A DNA stretch of 64,000 nt. Origin: Orobanche coerulescens (lineage: Eukaryota; Streptophyta; Magnoliopsida; Lamiales; Orobanchaceae). Each line of letters starts with the position of its first letter. Position 1 is the stretch's first letter. This document shows, piece by piece, positions 1 through 10,452 of the stretch. The DNA lies in NCBI GenBank assembly GCA_033398695.1, contig JAWKAU010000239.1, forward strand, positions 114,001 through 178,000, written 5' to 3'. A program made the position numbers and the translations under genes. The notes under the pieces are model-generated. The model saw only the letters and a list, made by a program, of their open reading frames with translations, was not told the DNA's origin and did not search any database.

Positions 1-1163
1 CGTGTTGTTGCCCAAAATATCTATTCGAAGATTAAATACTGCTGGAGACGGACAACAAACAACAATTGCGGGAGCACTTCCGAGAGAAGATAAATAACAC
101 AAGATTTGCCGGGTTTGTTAGGCCCGGGCTTGAATGCTCTCGCGAGATGTTATTAATACAAATATTCGTGGATACAAGTATTAATGAGAGAAATCTAAAT
201 ACAGTGAGTGTAAAAAGACTCTGTTAATCCGGCTCTTGAGCGAAGCTCGGTGTTCTTCGTCCCTACCGATCGTCTGCTGGATGAGAGAGGCCGGGAGAAG
301 AAGAATTGAATGATGGCTGTTTCCAAGAGTTGGAGATAGCCAAGTGCTGGGTGTTTTGCTTCTGTCTAGTGTGAAATCCGAAGGAAGTTGAAGAAGAATC
401 CAAGTGCAGGGAGCCTTGTATATATAGTGGCAGCCGGGTCTTGTCCTTTCGCGGGCGATCGCCTTCCGGTCATTATAATAATGGGGCGATCATCCACCGG
501 CCAGTATTATAATGGGGCGATCACCCGGGCTGTCGGGCTAAAGTCCAAGGAAGAGCCAGGCGCCAGCTGGGCGGTCCAATGAGGAGCCAGCACGCGTCCG
601 GAGTCACTGTCACATGCGGCCCTACTGACAGCTTTCGGCGGAATCACTAGCACATGCAGCCCTACTGACAACTTTCGGCGGCTTGTCGGCTGGTGGAGAG
701 ATTCTGCCAGGCTGTGGTCAATGATCTGAGATTCGCGGATCTTGTCTCGGCTCTTGCACGTGGTGCCAGTCTTGAGGCTCGGCCTTTGCCGACTGGATGG
801 CCATCGGCCCTGATTGACATGAGGCGGTCGTCTCTAGCTGGTCATCAGAGGTCGCTATCAGCCAATTGCTGAGGGTCGGCAATGGTCGGTCACCAAGGGT
901 CGGTCGGCAGGTGCCGAGGGATGGTCGTCCGCTTGTCGGTCGCCAGGAGTCGGTCGCCGAGTACCGAGAGACGATCGTATTTGATGTCGATCGCTCGGCA
1001 CCGGGACTTATCCTAGGACCTTCGGTTGGCCGATTTAGCTTGTCCGCTGGGTTAAGGTTCGGCCGCACAGTCGGCGTCGCGATTCTGCCTCAGGCTCGCG
1101 GTGGCTAGGTCGCCCGATCTCTGAGGCGATCGCCGGTCGGAGAGTGTAATTCTTGACACAACA
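1..1163 (-). mobile_element. Element X: end of an LTR, left-truncated by the window
   Basis: This GC-rich segment ends in ...ACAACA exactly where element A's LTR resumes; the uninterrupted A copy at 6845 continues with the same AACCGATTC. On the minus strand the segment begins TGTTGTGTCAAG, which fits an LTR start of TG...CA type. A TATA-like run (CTATATATAC on the minus strand, about 416-427) has GC-rich GTCGG-type repeats upstream of it on that strand, the same layout as the other LTRs here. The flanking AACCG (1164-1168) would be the right copy of a target duplication. Minus orientation is inferred only from the TATA layout. The superfamily is not determined and no coding sequence is visible. 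Confidence 0.55.
470..683. repeat. Short direct repeats inside LTR X
   Basis: Two direct repeats are visible. ATAATGGGGCGATCA occurs at about 478 and 509. A 40 bp unit containing CACATGC and CCCTACTGACA occurs at 611 and 651. Between 866 and 960, GTCGG/GGTCGG motifs recur every 4-20 bp. These look like LTR-internal duplications, not coding sequence. Confidence 0.65.
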
Positions 1164-2325
1164 AACCGATTCATCAAAATCGGACTAGAATCAAAAATCA
1201 AGAACAAATCTCGAAAAATCCAATCCTAGGAGATTTCAAGAAATTACCTCGATCCGACGAAGAACAATGATTTGATGATGATATAATCGATAAGGATCCT
1301 CAAAAACGCTTAGAAATCGAGTGGAATCGACCAAAAACTCCATTTCCGATTTTCCGTCGCCCGGCCGCTTTGGTGCGAAAAGTGATGAAATGAAGGTCAG
1401 CCCGTCCTCAGCCTATATATGGCCGGCGAGTTACGGCCATAACCGGCGAGCCTTACGGCCATGCCGCATTCGTCAAAACCACGCCCAGCGCTGCCGTCTC
1501 TTACGGCCGTAACCAACGAGTCTTACGGCCGTAACTCCTTCTACGGCCATGTGGCAGATCCTTACGGCCGTAACGGCATTCGTCAAAACCCGCCCGGCCC
1601 GGCCGATCGCTTACGGCCGTAACCAACAAGGACTTACGGCGTAACTCGCACTGGCCGTGCGGCGAGTCCTTACAGCCGTGCCGGCATTCGTCGAAGCTGC
1701 ACAGCACCGTCTGGCCGTAACTCGGCCCTTACGGCCGTAACGCATTCGTCAAGCCATTCTGCCGAGCACGTCACGGCCAGAATCGCACCTTACGGCCGTA
1801 ACTCGGCGAGCGGCGAGCCGAGGCCTCCGTAGCCACTCCGTGGCGGCAGACGAGCCGAAACCGGACACGAGTATGAATCGAAGATATGGTTACGACGTAC
1901 TCGCAAAGACGAATCCAAGCGCTAAGAGAACACACGATTCCGACCACCCGAAGGCTCGAAATTCGACAACGGAAAGTAATTACCCCAAACTTTGGGAAAT
2001 TACGAAAATGGCCCAAAACGTCCGAAATACACGATACACGATCGAAACACCAAGACAAAGCTCGCAACATGAATAATAACATTAAATGAACTTACGAGAA
2101 ACTCGAAACAACAGTTTCGGACGAGATTCGCAAGAATCGAACTCAAGTGCGGAAAAGCCGTTTAAGAACACGGAACTCAACAAAACGATACCGAAACGAA
2201 CTCGGATGACAAAAAGTGCAGAATTAAATATTCTCGGAATGACGAAACGGTCATGAGAGAGTCGTCAAAATGGACTTCCGCCAAAAAATGAAAATTATCG
2301 GAAAATCGAAATTGCGGATATTACA
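1164..2325 (-). mobile_element. Element A, left (3') LTR, truncated by X
   Basis: This segment matches 6845-7941 almost base for base and ends in GCGGATATTACA, followed directly by a polypurine tract (minus strand), so it is the outer part of the downstream LTR of a minus-strand gypsy-type element. The rest of this LTR should lie left of element X, outside the window. It carries a TATA-like sequence (about 1412-1421) and a palindrome array. It has 65 bp more than the right copy over the same stretch, mostly from indels in the palindrome array. Confidence 0.85.
1431..1815. promoter_or_regulatory. Palindrome array upstream of the TATA box, LTR A left copy
   Basis: TTACGGCCGTAA and one-or-two-mismatch versions recur at, for example, 1431, 1453, 1501, 1523 and 1541, so steps are near 22 bp with a longer gap near 48 bp. 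The array lies just upstream (minus-strand sense) of the TATA-like CCATATATAGG at about 1412-1422. The long spacers share CATTCGTCAAAAC. Position and regularity suggest binding sites for a dimeric factor; the factor is unknown. Confidence 0.6.
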
Positions 2326-2352
2326 TACTACCCCCCTTAAAAGAAGTTTCGT
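2326..2352 (-). other. Polypurine tract of element A
   Basis: On the minus strand TTTTAAGGGGGGTAGTA abuts the LTR start TGTAATATCCGC. This is the expected second-strand primer site of an LTR retrotransposon. The preceding GGGACGAAACTTCTTTTAAG is shared with the equivalent site of element C at 57147-57185. Confidence 0.85.
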
Positions 2353-2400
2353 CCCGAAACTTAAAACAAGCAGGGAGAAGCAATATCCCGCCAGGAAAAA

Positions 2401-2700
2401 TCATCGAGATACACACGAACAAGAATGATCACAATGAATGATAATGAATCGAAATCCAACAAGGATCAAGAATGACTCACCGGTGTGAAATGATAACGCA
2501 ATGAGTCATAGCTCAAATGAAATGATTGGAACCATTGTTCCCCGTGAAGGTAATGATTAGTTTGATAATTATAAGTCTCAACGTGATTGATATATGATGA
2601 ATGACTTATGTGAATGAATGAACGACAATGAAATGAATGATTATCCTATTACCGAACAAGAATTAACTTGCTTAAAACCGGTGATGGATGACATATTATA
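2401..2700 (-). repeat. LTR-B/C-like block inside the internal region of A
   Basis: The order of short words here (AGAATGACTCACCG, ATGAAATGATTGGAACC, ATAAGTCTCAA, a run ending in ACCGA.CAAGAATTAA) parallels the middle of LTR B at about 14820-15080 and LTR C at about 55560-55760. The similarity is clear by eye but diverged, roughly three bases in four. An LTR segment in the internal region suggests recombination between subfamilies. Confidence 0.6.
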
Positions 2701-3059
2701 TCACAGTTAAAGTAAACAACAGTCGAACTCGTCGTCTCAGATGAAGATGCTCTTCCAGCACGAAGACGACTAGAAAACGATCCCTTGGACGTCGGAGTCC
2801 GATGTTCCTCTGACACCTCTTTCCATACCGAGGCAGGAAAGTCACGTGATAATTACAGATCTCGTATGAAGATCGCATTATGATTACGAGACGGAACGAT
2901 AACAATGAGCATACACGCTCTAACACAATGAATGCATTAATAATGCAATGAAATGACCGTCGACATGATGTCGGGATATGATAAGATCGCATGAAAGATC
3001 AAGTGAGGTAACATGATTATCTGATGAAATTCCTGAAATGATTATCTTGAACAAGTTAA

Positions 3060-4080
3060 CAAGGTTGAAAATTCGATCCACAAGATCAAAAACTAAACAA
3101 TGAGATGGAGTGGATGATTAATGAATCGACTGAGCAATGAGTGAGTGATGAATGAACTAACTAAGCAATGAGATTGAATAAGTGATTAATGATTAACTGA
3201 GCAATGAGATAGACTGAGTGAAGAATGAATTAATTGAGTAATGAGATTGACTGAGTGATGAATGAATTAATCGAGCAATGAGATTGACTTGGTGATAAAT
3301 GAATTAACTGAATAATGAGATTGAGTGAGTAATGAATGAATTACTTGAGTAATGAGATTGACTGAGTGATGAATGAATTAATTGAGCGATGAGATTAACT
3401 GAGTGATTAATGAATTAACTGAACAATGAGATTAACTGAGCGATGAATGAATTAACTGAATAATGAGATTAACTGAGTGATGAATGAATTGACAGAGTAA
3501 TGAGATTGACTGAGTGATGAACGAATTGACTGAACAATGAGATTGACTGAGTGATGAATGAATTAACTGAACAATGAGATTAACTGAGTGATGAATGAAT
3601 TGACTGAGCAATGAGATTGACTGAGTGATTAACGAATTGACTGAACAATGAGATTGACTGAGTGATGAATGAATTAACTGAACAATGAGATTAACTGAGT
3701 GATGAATGAATTAACTGAGCAATGAGATTGACTGAGTGATGAATGAATTGACTGGACAATGAGATTACTGAGTGATTAATGAATTAATCTGAACAATGAG
3801 ATTGACTAAGTGATGAAGGAATTAACTGAGTGATGAATGAATTAACTGAGCAATGATATTGACTAGGTGATGAATGAATTAACCGAGTGATGAATGAATT
3901 AACTGAGTGATGAATGAATTAATTGAGTGATGAATGAATTAACTGAGTGGTGAATGATATTGACTGAGTGATGAATGAATTAACTGAGTGATGAATGAAT
4001 TAACTGAGTGATGAATGAATTAACTGAGTGATGAATGATATTGACTGAGTGATAAATGAATTAACTGAGATCAAAATGAT
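3060..4080. repeat. TGAATGA/TTAACTGAG tandem repeat in the leader of A
   Basis: About 1 kb of degenerate tandem repeat. The main unit is about 37 bp, built from GAGATTGACTGAGTGATGAA and TGAATTAACTGAGCAA. From about 3830 to 4050 the unit shrinks to about 21 bp (GTGATGAATGAATTAACTGA). Related repeats sit at the same place in B (13611-13905) and C (about 61380-61480), so this is an ancestral leader feature that expanded in A. Confidence 0.85.
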
Positions 4081-4459
4081 GATTGAGGATTATTAACTGA
4101 TGAAGGAGTTGATCCTTAACGCTTACACAAGTCACACGTGCTCCAAAACAATTAGTCATGAATCAATCATAACACTAATATCACATATAGGTTTCAACAA
4201 AGCATGAATAATTAATGACATGATGAATGTATGAACATAAAGAGAATCGAGTCCTTACACAGGTCATACGAAGCTTCGAGGTCTCGCGATACTAGTCTCA
4301 ACTGACGACGACTCGATGAATGAATGACTCGTGCAGTCGTACTAATATTACGACTCACAAAACCCGACTGTCCAGATTGTCATAACCTGACAGTCCCACT
4401 ACTACCGCATCGGTAGAGCCACATAACTCACATATCAGGGTATCTCTCAACCCAAAATA

Positions 4460-4474
4460 TCTGATACCATCTTC
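4460..4474 (-). other. Primer binding site of element A (initiator tRNA-Met type)
   Basis: The minus strand reads TGGTATCAGA five bases after the LTR end, matching the first ten bases of the usual plant tRNA-iMet site TGGTATCAGAGC. It fixes element A on the minus strand with its 5' LTR on the right. Confidence 0.85.
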
Positions 4475-5250
4475 TGTAACACCCCCAAATCCTATTGGGT
4501 TATTACAGTGCCGTGGACCCCACACCAGGAGATCCACCAGGCGAATATGATTAAAATTACATTAAATTAACCATCAAGGGAGATCACAGTCCTTACCATG
4601 ATATCCGACACAATATTCCGATAAGGAATTTCAACGACAACGATGGGCCTACATGGCCAAAAATAAAAATACAACAACATCCACGAGCATCTGCCGTAAT
4701 ACATAATGACAATGATCGACAAACCGAGAACACTCCAATCGATCACCAACATGAACAACTCGGACTAGTATCGCTCGAATGCCTCGTCGCCATCATCATG
4801 CCCCTGTGTCTCAACTCTCTCCTCGCAAGCACCTAAAACATGAAAACATGTTCCGCCCCCACGGGGTCAGTCATCCAGATAATGAACATCAAATATATGT
4901 ATAACATGATATGCATCCAAGGCAGAATGAAATGGTACAATGATAATAATAATACGAGATGCTCACAAACCAATGTAAGAACCGAGCATTCGTGAAACAC
5001 TATGCCCGCGGCATACTATTAATACCTGCTCGACATGTTAGAACATAAGTGCCCAACGGCGAATCATAATCACAGAGTACCACAATGAATTACACAACAT
5101 GAACCAAACCAGAACTGAATTAAATATGAACCACAATGCCCGAAGGCTCCAATGAAATTACCAAGACAATCACAAAGGCTTGAAAACCATTCAGCTGAAG
5201 CTGTCAAATATCACAATCACATGAAGCCAAAGCAGCCCGAAGCTGTATCG

Positions 5251-5394
5251 ATTAGGGCCGAAGCCACGGCACGAAGCCGTATCACAATTAGGGCCGAAGC
5301 CACGGCTCGAAGCCGTATCACAATTAGGGCCGAAGCCACGGCTCGAAGCCGTATCACAATTAGGGCCAAAGCCACGGCACGAAGCCGTATCACA
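5251..5394. repeat. 36 bp tandem repeat, four copies, LTR A
   Basis: Four copies begin at 5251, 5287, 5323 and 5359, each starting ATTAGGGCCGAAGCCACGGC and ending GCCGTATCACA. Because 36 is a multiple of three the array stays open in frame on both strands, but nothing suggests translation. Confidence 0.95.
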
Positions 5395-5395
5395 A

Positions 5396-5668
5396 TGAAA
5401 CCATCCAATGGTCGTTGACCTACTGAGCTGTAGGTGTTGGGGGAAACAACCGCGAAGGTTCAGGCCCCACCAAACTTACCCCATAATGAAACCATCCAAT
5501 GGTCGTTGACCTACTGAGTTGTAGGTGTTGGGGGAAACAACCGCGAAGGTTCAGGCCCCACCAAATTTACCCCATAATGAAACCATCCAATGGCCGTTGA
5601 CCTACTGAATTGTAGGTGTTGGGGGAAACAACCGCGAAGGTTCAGGCCCCACCAAACTTACCTCATAA
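5396..5668. repeat. 91 bp tandem repeat, three copies, LTR A
   Basis: Three almost identical copies begin TGAAACCATCCAATGG at 5396, 5487 and 5578. Each contains GTAGGTGTTGGGGGAAACAA and a CAGGCCCCACCAAA block. High identity points to recent expansion. Confidence 0.95.
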
Positions 5669-5832
5669 TGAGTACTAGCCGAGACTAGCCTCCAAACATA
5701 ATTAATCACAAACGGCAATGATCCCAAGATTATCGAATTCACGAGAATGATAGTGTGCTGCCTTGATTCGGCCAACACGACAACAATGACTCACGGATGG
5801 GTACCGTCCTCGGCGGTCCCAATTCAATAGCT

Positions 5833-6187
5833 CGATTACCTTAGAATGGTCAATCGATAACGACACAATGGATGGGAACTATCCTCGATAGCCCCAATTC
5901 AATACCTCGATGGCCTTAGAATGGCCAACCGATAACAATGATGCAGCGGATGATTCAATACTTCGATTGCCTTAAAACGGCCAATCGATAACAATGATAC
6001 AACGAATAATTGAGCACCTCGATTACCTTAGAACGGCTAATCGATGACAATGATACAATGAATTATTGAGCACCTCGATTGCCTTAGAACAGCTAATCGA
6101 TGACAATGAGACAATGAATGATTGAACTCCTCGATTGCCTTAGAACGGCTAATCGATAACAATGATACAATGAATACCTCGGCACCT
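5833..6187. repeat. 56 bp minisatellite in LTR A (shared with pol of B and C)
   Basis: About six copies of a unit beginning CGATTGCCTTAGAACGG and containing AATCGATRACAATGATACAA. The last three steps are 56-57 bp (6020, 6076, 6132), while earlier ones are longer and less regular. The same unit is found inside the pol region of B (11896-12290) and C (59755-60135). Confidence 0.85.
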
Positions 6188-7118
6188 TTTATCGGCTACC
6201 GACGACGAAGATGAGAACGAATACGATAATGCCTTCAATCGGCGAATACAACATGAAAGACAGGACGCCAACATTAATAACAATGATTACAACAACGTCT
6301 TAGATCGACATCAATATTAACAACAACAATCGATACATCGATACCGCGAACCGGTGATCGATAATAACATTAACAACGAATATCTCAATGCCTCACTGGC
6401 CATTAATGAATGATAATAAACATTTCGCATAATTGCCGAAGAGTATCGTATCGAACGATCCCCTAATATCAATGAACTTATGAAGAGACTAAGTCTCGGA
6501 ATGATACAACACATTCATACACATATATGATAACATTAATCTCATTGACTAGTACAAGTATAAAACTTGCCTCAACCGAAGGCGATGAAACCCTTCCACG
6601 AACAACGAACGGCGTCCTCCGATAAACACAAGTACTCGAACCACCTTGAATGAAATACAATTCATTTAATAACACAATATCAATCGAAATCAACATAACG
6701 ACCGAAAGAAACTCTTTGAGGCATTTAATCAAACACTAAATGTTCAAAGTTTCTCAAGAGCCTAAAAATCATCAATCGGGTTGAACGAATCGATGATATG
6801 GATATACAATCCATAGAACATGATTAATAATGTTTACTAACATCAACCGATTCATCAAAATCGGACTAGAATCGAAAATCAAGAACAAATCTCGAAAAAT
6901 CCAATCCTAGGAGATTTCAAGAAATTACCTCGATCCGACGAAGAACAATGATTTGATGATGATATAATCGATAAGGATCATCAAAAACGCTTAGAAATCG
7001 AGTGGAATCGACCAAAAACTCCATTTCCCGATTTTTCCCGTCGCCAGCCGCACCCGGGTGCAGAAAAGTGATGAAATGAAGGTCTGGCCCGTCCCTGGCC
7101 CATATATGGCCGACAGGT

Positions 7119-7430
7119 TACGGCCGTAACCGGCATTCGTCAAAACCACGCCCAGTGCCTGCCGATCTCTTACGGCCGTAACCAACAGGGTCTTACGGCC
7201 GTAACTCGGCACTTACGGCCGTAACCGGCAGGTCCTTATGGCCGTAACCGGCATTCGTCAAAACCCGCCCAGCCCTAGCCGATCGCTTACGGCCGTAACC
7301 AACAAGGACTTACGGCCGTAACTCGACTTACTGCATTCCGCGAGTCCTTACGGCCGTAACGGCATTAAATCAAGCATGCATGCCGAGCACGTCTGGCCAG
7401 AAGCACCTTACGGCCGTAACTCGGCGAGCC
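7119..7430. promoter_or_regulatory. Palindrome array upstream of the TATA box, LTR A right copy
   Basis: TTACGGCCGTAA-type sites start at 7119, 7170, 7193, 7213, 7236, 7287 and 7310, giving steps of 51, 23, 20, 23, 51 and 23 bp. The longer spacers share CATTCGTCAAAAC. The TATA-like CATATATG is at about 7101-7108, just downstream in minus-strand sense. The spacing pattern equals that of LTR B. Confidence 0.65.
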
Positions 7431-7941
7431 GTGCCGCCTCGCGTAGTGGCCGACACTCCGGCCGGCGAGGCGAAACCCGGACCTGAGTATGAATCGAAGA
7501 TATGGTTACGACGTACTCGCAAAGACGAATCCAAGCGCTAAGAGAACACACGATTCCGACCACCCGAAGGCTCGAAATTCGACAACGGAATGTAATTACC
7601 CCAAACTTTGGGAAATTACGAAAATGGCCCAAAACGTCCGAAATACACGATACACGATCGAAACACCAAGACAAAGCTCGCAACATGAATAATAACATTA
7701 AATGAACTTACGAGAAACTTGAAACAACAGTTTCGGACGAGATTCGCAAGAATCGAACTCAAGTGCGGAAAAGCCGTTTAAGAACACGGAACTCAACAAA
7801 ACGATACCGAAACGAACTCGGATGACAAAAACTGCAGAATTAAATATTCTCGGAATGACGAAACGGTCATGAGAGAGTCGTCAAAACGGACTTCTGCCAA
7901 AAAATGAAAATTATCGGAAAATCGAAATTGCGGATATTACA

Positions 7942-9052
7942 CACTCAATTGATTGATGATGGCAAAATCTCTCCCTCAACCCTCTCTCTCGGATAAAAGT
8001 GGAGAAAAGAAGAAATGAGTAAAAATGTCCCGGCCAAATCCTTATATACTGCCGGAAGTTACGGCCGTAACTCGGCCCTCTTACGGCCGTAACATTCCAG
8101 GTCAACGGCCTTACGGCCGTAACCGGCCAACTCGTACGGACGTAACTCGGCTTCGTCCGAAAGCCTGCCGACAGACTTACGGCCGTAACCGCTCCTGAGT
8201 TACGGGCGTAACCCGCCTTCGTCAAAAACATCCGCCGACATCCTTACGGCCGTACCCGCACACCTTACGGCCGTAACTTTCGGATGATACGGCCGTATCG
8301 GCCAAACTTACGGCGTAAGCCCTCTTCGTAGAAAATGACCAGCACCTTGCTGCGGTGCACAAGTATCCGGCCAAGCCTTACGGCCGTACCTGCCTCGACT
8401 TACGGCCGTATGCCGCAACCCTTACGGCCGTAAGTCACCCTTGCCCGACAACACCTGAAATTTACGAACGCCACTTACGGCCGTATCCTCCCCTTCTTAC
8501 GGCCGTAACTCGCCTTCGGCCAAAAATGCCTGGGCAGCCTGCTGGACACGTACGGCCGTAACCGGCCAGCCTTACGGCCGTACTTGCTCAACTTACGGCC
8601 GTATCACAAGACCTTACGGCCGTAAGTCCCATTCGTCCAAAATGGCCTGAAAATAACGAATCCTTGTTACGGCTGTAACCCAAAGTCCTTACGGCCGTAA
8701 CTCAATGCTGGCCAAGGTGAAAAATCCGATAACTCCGATTCCTCGCTACGACTGATGAATGATCCGACATATCATACGAATTTGAAAATGAACAAGTCTA
8801 ACACAAGCCAAAGATGATACTCCCAGTACAAGGCTATCAATCACAATGAAAATGATAATACTCCCGTCTCGGTCTCTAAACGGAGATGAAATGACGATCG
8901 GTAACTGATATACGATTACAACATGCCAACAATGAACGCAAATGACTGAATCATGAATGATGAGTGATTATTAATGAGTGAGAATTACTGAGTGACAATT
9001 ACAGACTGATAATTACTCAATGAAAATGAATGAAATATAACCGGGTATTACA
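7942..9052 (-). mobile_element. Element B, left (3') LTR, truncated by element A
   Basis: This matches 15644-16779 of the intact right LTR nearly throughout and ends AACCGGGTATTACA. The missing part of the LTR should lie left of element A outside the window, since A inserted into it with CACTC as presumed target site. A TATA-like GTATATAAGG (minus strand, about 8037-8048) and a palindrome array to about 8705 are present. Confidence 0.88.
8053..8705. promoter_or_regulatory. Palindrome array upstream of the TATA box, LTR B left copy
   Basis: About twenty TTACGGCCGTAA-type sites with the same order as in 15761-16427. They differ from the right copy by a few small indels and substitutions, such as one site near 8130 that is intact here but degenerate at 15836. 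Confidence 0.65.
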
Positions 9053-9384
9053 TAACTCTCCCGCATACTCTCCTTGGTTTCCCAAGTGGCCTCTTCGTCT
9101 CCGTGTCTGGACCACTGAATCTTGACCAAAGGGATCGTCTTGTTCCTCAACTGTTTGATTCGCCGCTCCAACACTCGTACAGGACGCTCCTCGTATGAAT
9201 GATCATCCGCGATCTCGATTTTGTCAAACTGAAGTATGTGGCTCGGGTCGGCAACATACTTCCGCAACTGAGAGACGTGAAACACATTATGAATTCGACT
9301 CAATGCCGGAGGTAAAGCCAATCGATAAGCTAACTCGCCTACTCGATCCAAAATTTCAAACGGTCCAATGAATCTCGGACTCAA
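9013..9384 (-). pseudogene. Element B integrase C-terminus with chromodomain-like tail, reads into the LTR
   Basis: The translation contains [20 protein letters not shown] and later [20 protein letters not shown] followed by ATWE. This is the C-terminal integrase region and the chromodomain-like tail of Tekay/Del-type chromoviruses. In element C the same reading frame ends YPELFDP-stop at 57181. In B a deletion removes the stop and the polypurine tract, so the frame continues into the LTR up to 9013. Upstream the frame is broken by one missing A in a poly-A run near 9410 relative to C. Not functional as it stands. Confidence 0.85.
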
Positions 9385-9795
9385 CTTCCCCCATTTTCCG
9401 AAACGGAAAATACCTCAACTCGGGGATACCTTGACCAAAACGTGGTCACCCGACTCGAACTCTAGTGGTCGACGACGATTATCTGCATATGATTTATCTC
9501 GACTCTGAGTTGTCAACATACGACTCTTGATCAAAGCTACCTTCTCCCGGGCGGCTATAAGCATATCGGACTCGGTGCCGATTGATTCTGACAAGTCATC
9601 CCAACACAAAGGAGATCAACAACGACGACCGTACAAGGCCTCGTAAGGTGCCATCTTAATGGAAGTATGTCAACTATTATTATACGTGAACTCGATCAAT
9701 GGTAGTTGGGCTTCCCAATCGTCCTTCCAATCGAGGACGCATGCCCTCAACATGTCCTCTAATGTCTGAATAGTCCTCTCTGATTGTCCGTCGGA
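9385..9795 (-). pseudogene. Element B integrase, region between core and C-terminus
   Basis: Residues such as KVALIKSRMLTTQSRDKSYA and RRPLEFESGDHVLV are typical of the gypsy integrase segment after the catalytic core. The piece ends in TGA at about 9412-9414, where element C has CGA, so a C-to-T change at a CG site explains the stop. Further upstream (9610-9795) the frame is interrupted again. Confidence 0.75.
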
Positions 9796-10113
9796 CTAAG
9801 GATGAAAGGCGGTACTGAGATTGAGCTGAGTTCCCATAGCACGATGACCTGATTTCCAAAAATGAGACACAAATCGTCCGTCACGATCGGAAACGATACT
9901 CTTAGGAGTACCGTGCAGTCTCACTATCTCCTTGATGAACAACTGAGCCAGTCTCTCGGGACCCCACGTATCCTTGATCTCAAGGAAATGAGCTGATTTA
10001 GTTAAGCGGTCCACAATCACCTGCATCGTATTCATGCCACGGCGACTCGTCGGCAAACTCGTGATGAAATCCATAGAAATGTCTTCCCACTTCCACTGGA
10101 ATAGGGAGAGGTT
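9796..10113 (-). pseudogene. Element B integrase catalytic core
   Basis: Motifs of the D,D(35)E core are visible: IVDRLTKSAHFLEI, then IVSDRDGRFVSHFWK with the second Asp, then STAFHP. Directly after AFHP the glutamine codon of the usual HPQSDGQSER motif is TAG, while element C keeps CAG. The third catalytic residue lies in the part after this stop. The CAG site is a CHG context, so the stop may be a true deamination or a base-call error. Confidence 0.85.
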
Positions 10114-10452
10114 TCAACATACCCACGGCCGATGTTCAATCTTGACTTTTTGACAGGTTAAGCATCTCGAAACAAATTCTGCGACTTCCCGCTTCATATT
10201 ACTCCACCAGTAATTTTGTTTCAAGTCCTTGTACATCTTGCTGGAACCCGGATGAACAGAATAAGGGGTAGCATGAGCTTCTCTCAAAATAGAGTTTTTC
10301 AACTCGACATTCGCCGGTACGCACAACCGATTCTTAAATCTCAAAAGTCCATCCTCGTGGACCACGAATCGTGGGTTTTCCCTGAGCCACATCCTCCGGA
10401 TGCGCAACAATCTTTGGGTCTGAACCTTGATTCTCCCTGATTTCCTCCTCAA
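10114..10452 (-). pseudogene. Element B integrase N-terminal zinc-binding domain
   Basis: The HHCC-type finger is recognisable: an H...H pair in AHATPYSVHPGSSKMY and the C..C pair in SRCLTCQKVK. This domain precedes the catalytic core in retroviral-type integrases and contributes to multimerisation. It overlaps in another frame with the end of the RNase H segment, so a frameshift separates the two near 10440. Its order after RNase H is the normal Ty3/gypsy arrangement. Confidence 0.85.

Larger units (their letters stand above)
2326..4474 (-). mobile_element. Element A internal region: non-coding, no gag or pol
   Basis: Between the polypurine tract and the primer binding site lie only 2.1 kb, with no recognisable gag, protease, integrase or reverse transcriptase in any frame. 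The parts are a block resembling LTR B/C sequence (about 2401-2700), degenerate sequence to about 3060, a long TGAATGA-rich tandem repeat (3060-4080), and a leader resembling that of B next to the primer site. This makes A a large non-autonomous derivative of the LARD type, needing proteins from a relative to move. The protein source cannot be identified from the window. Confidence 0.75.
4475..7941 (-). mobile_element. Element A, right (5') LTR, complete, 3467 bp
   Basis: The plus strand starts TGTAACACCCCC at the primer binding site and ends GCGGATATTACA at the junction with LTR B. The last 1.1 kb repeats 1164-2325. The start is homologous to LTR B/C/D and to the reverse complement of the LTR E end (shared core ATTACAGTGCCGTGG), so all are one gypsy lineage. 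The LTR is enlarged by three internal tandem repeats (36, 91 and about 56 bp units). The right flank CACTC (7942-7946) is the expected target duplication. No protein is encoded. Confidence 0.88.

Noticed and set aside
718..1108. GC-rich open frames on both strands in LTR X
   Set aside because: High GC lowers stop frequency; no recognisable domain, and the segment lies inside an LTR with short repeats.
5152..5418. Open frame encoding a 12-residue repeat peptide (ARSRIT type) in LTR A
   Set aside because: It exists only because the 36 bp tandem unit is a multiple of three; both strands are open and the start lies in unrelated sequence.
8355..8561. Open frame with Pro/Thr repeats in LTR B
   Set aside because: It is a translation of the palindrome array and is not conserved in frame in the right LTR.
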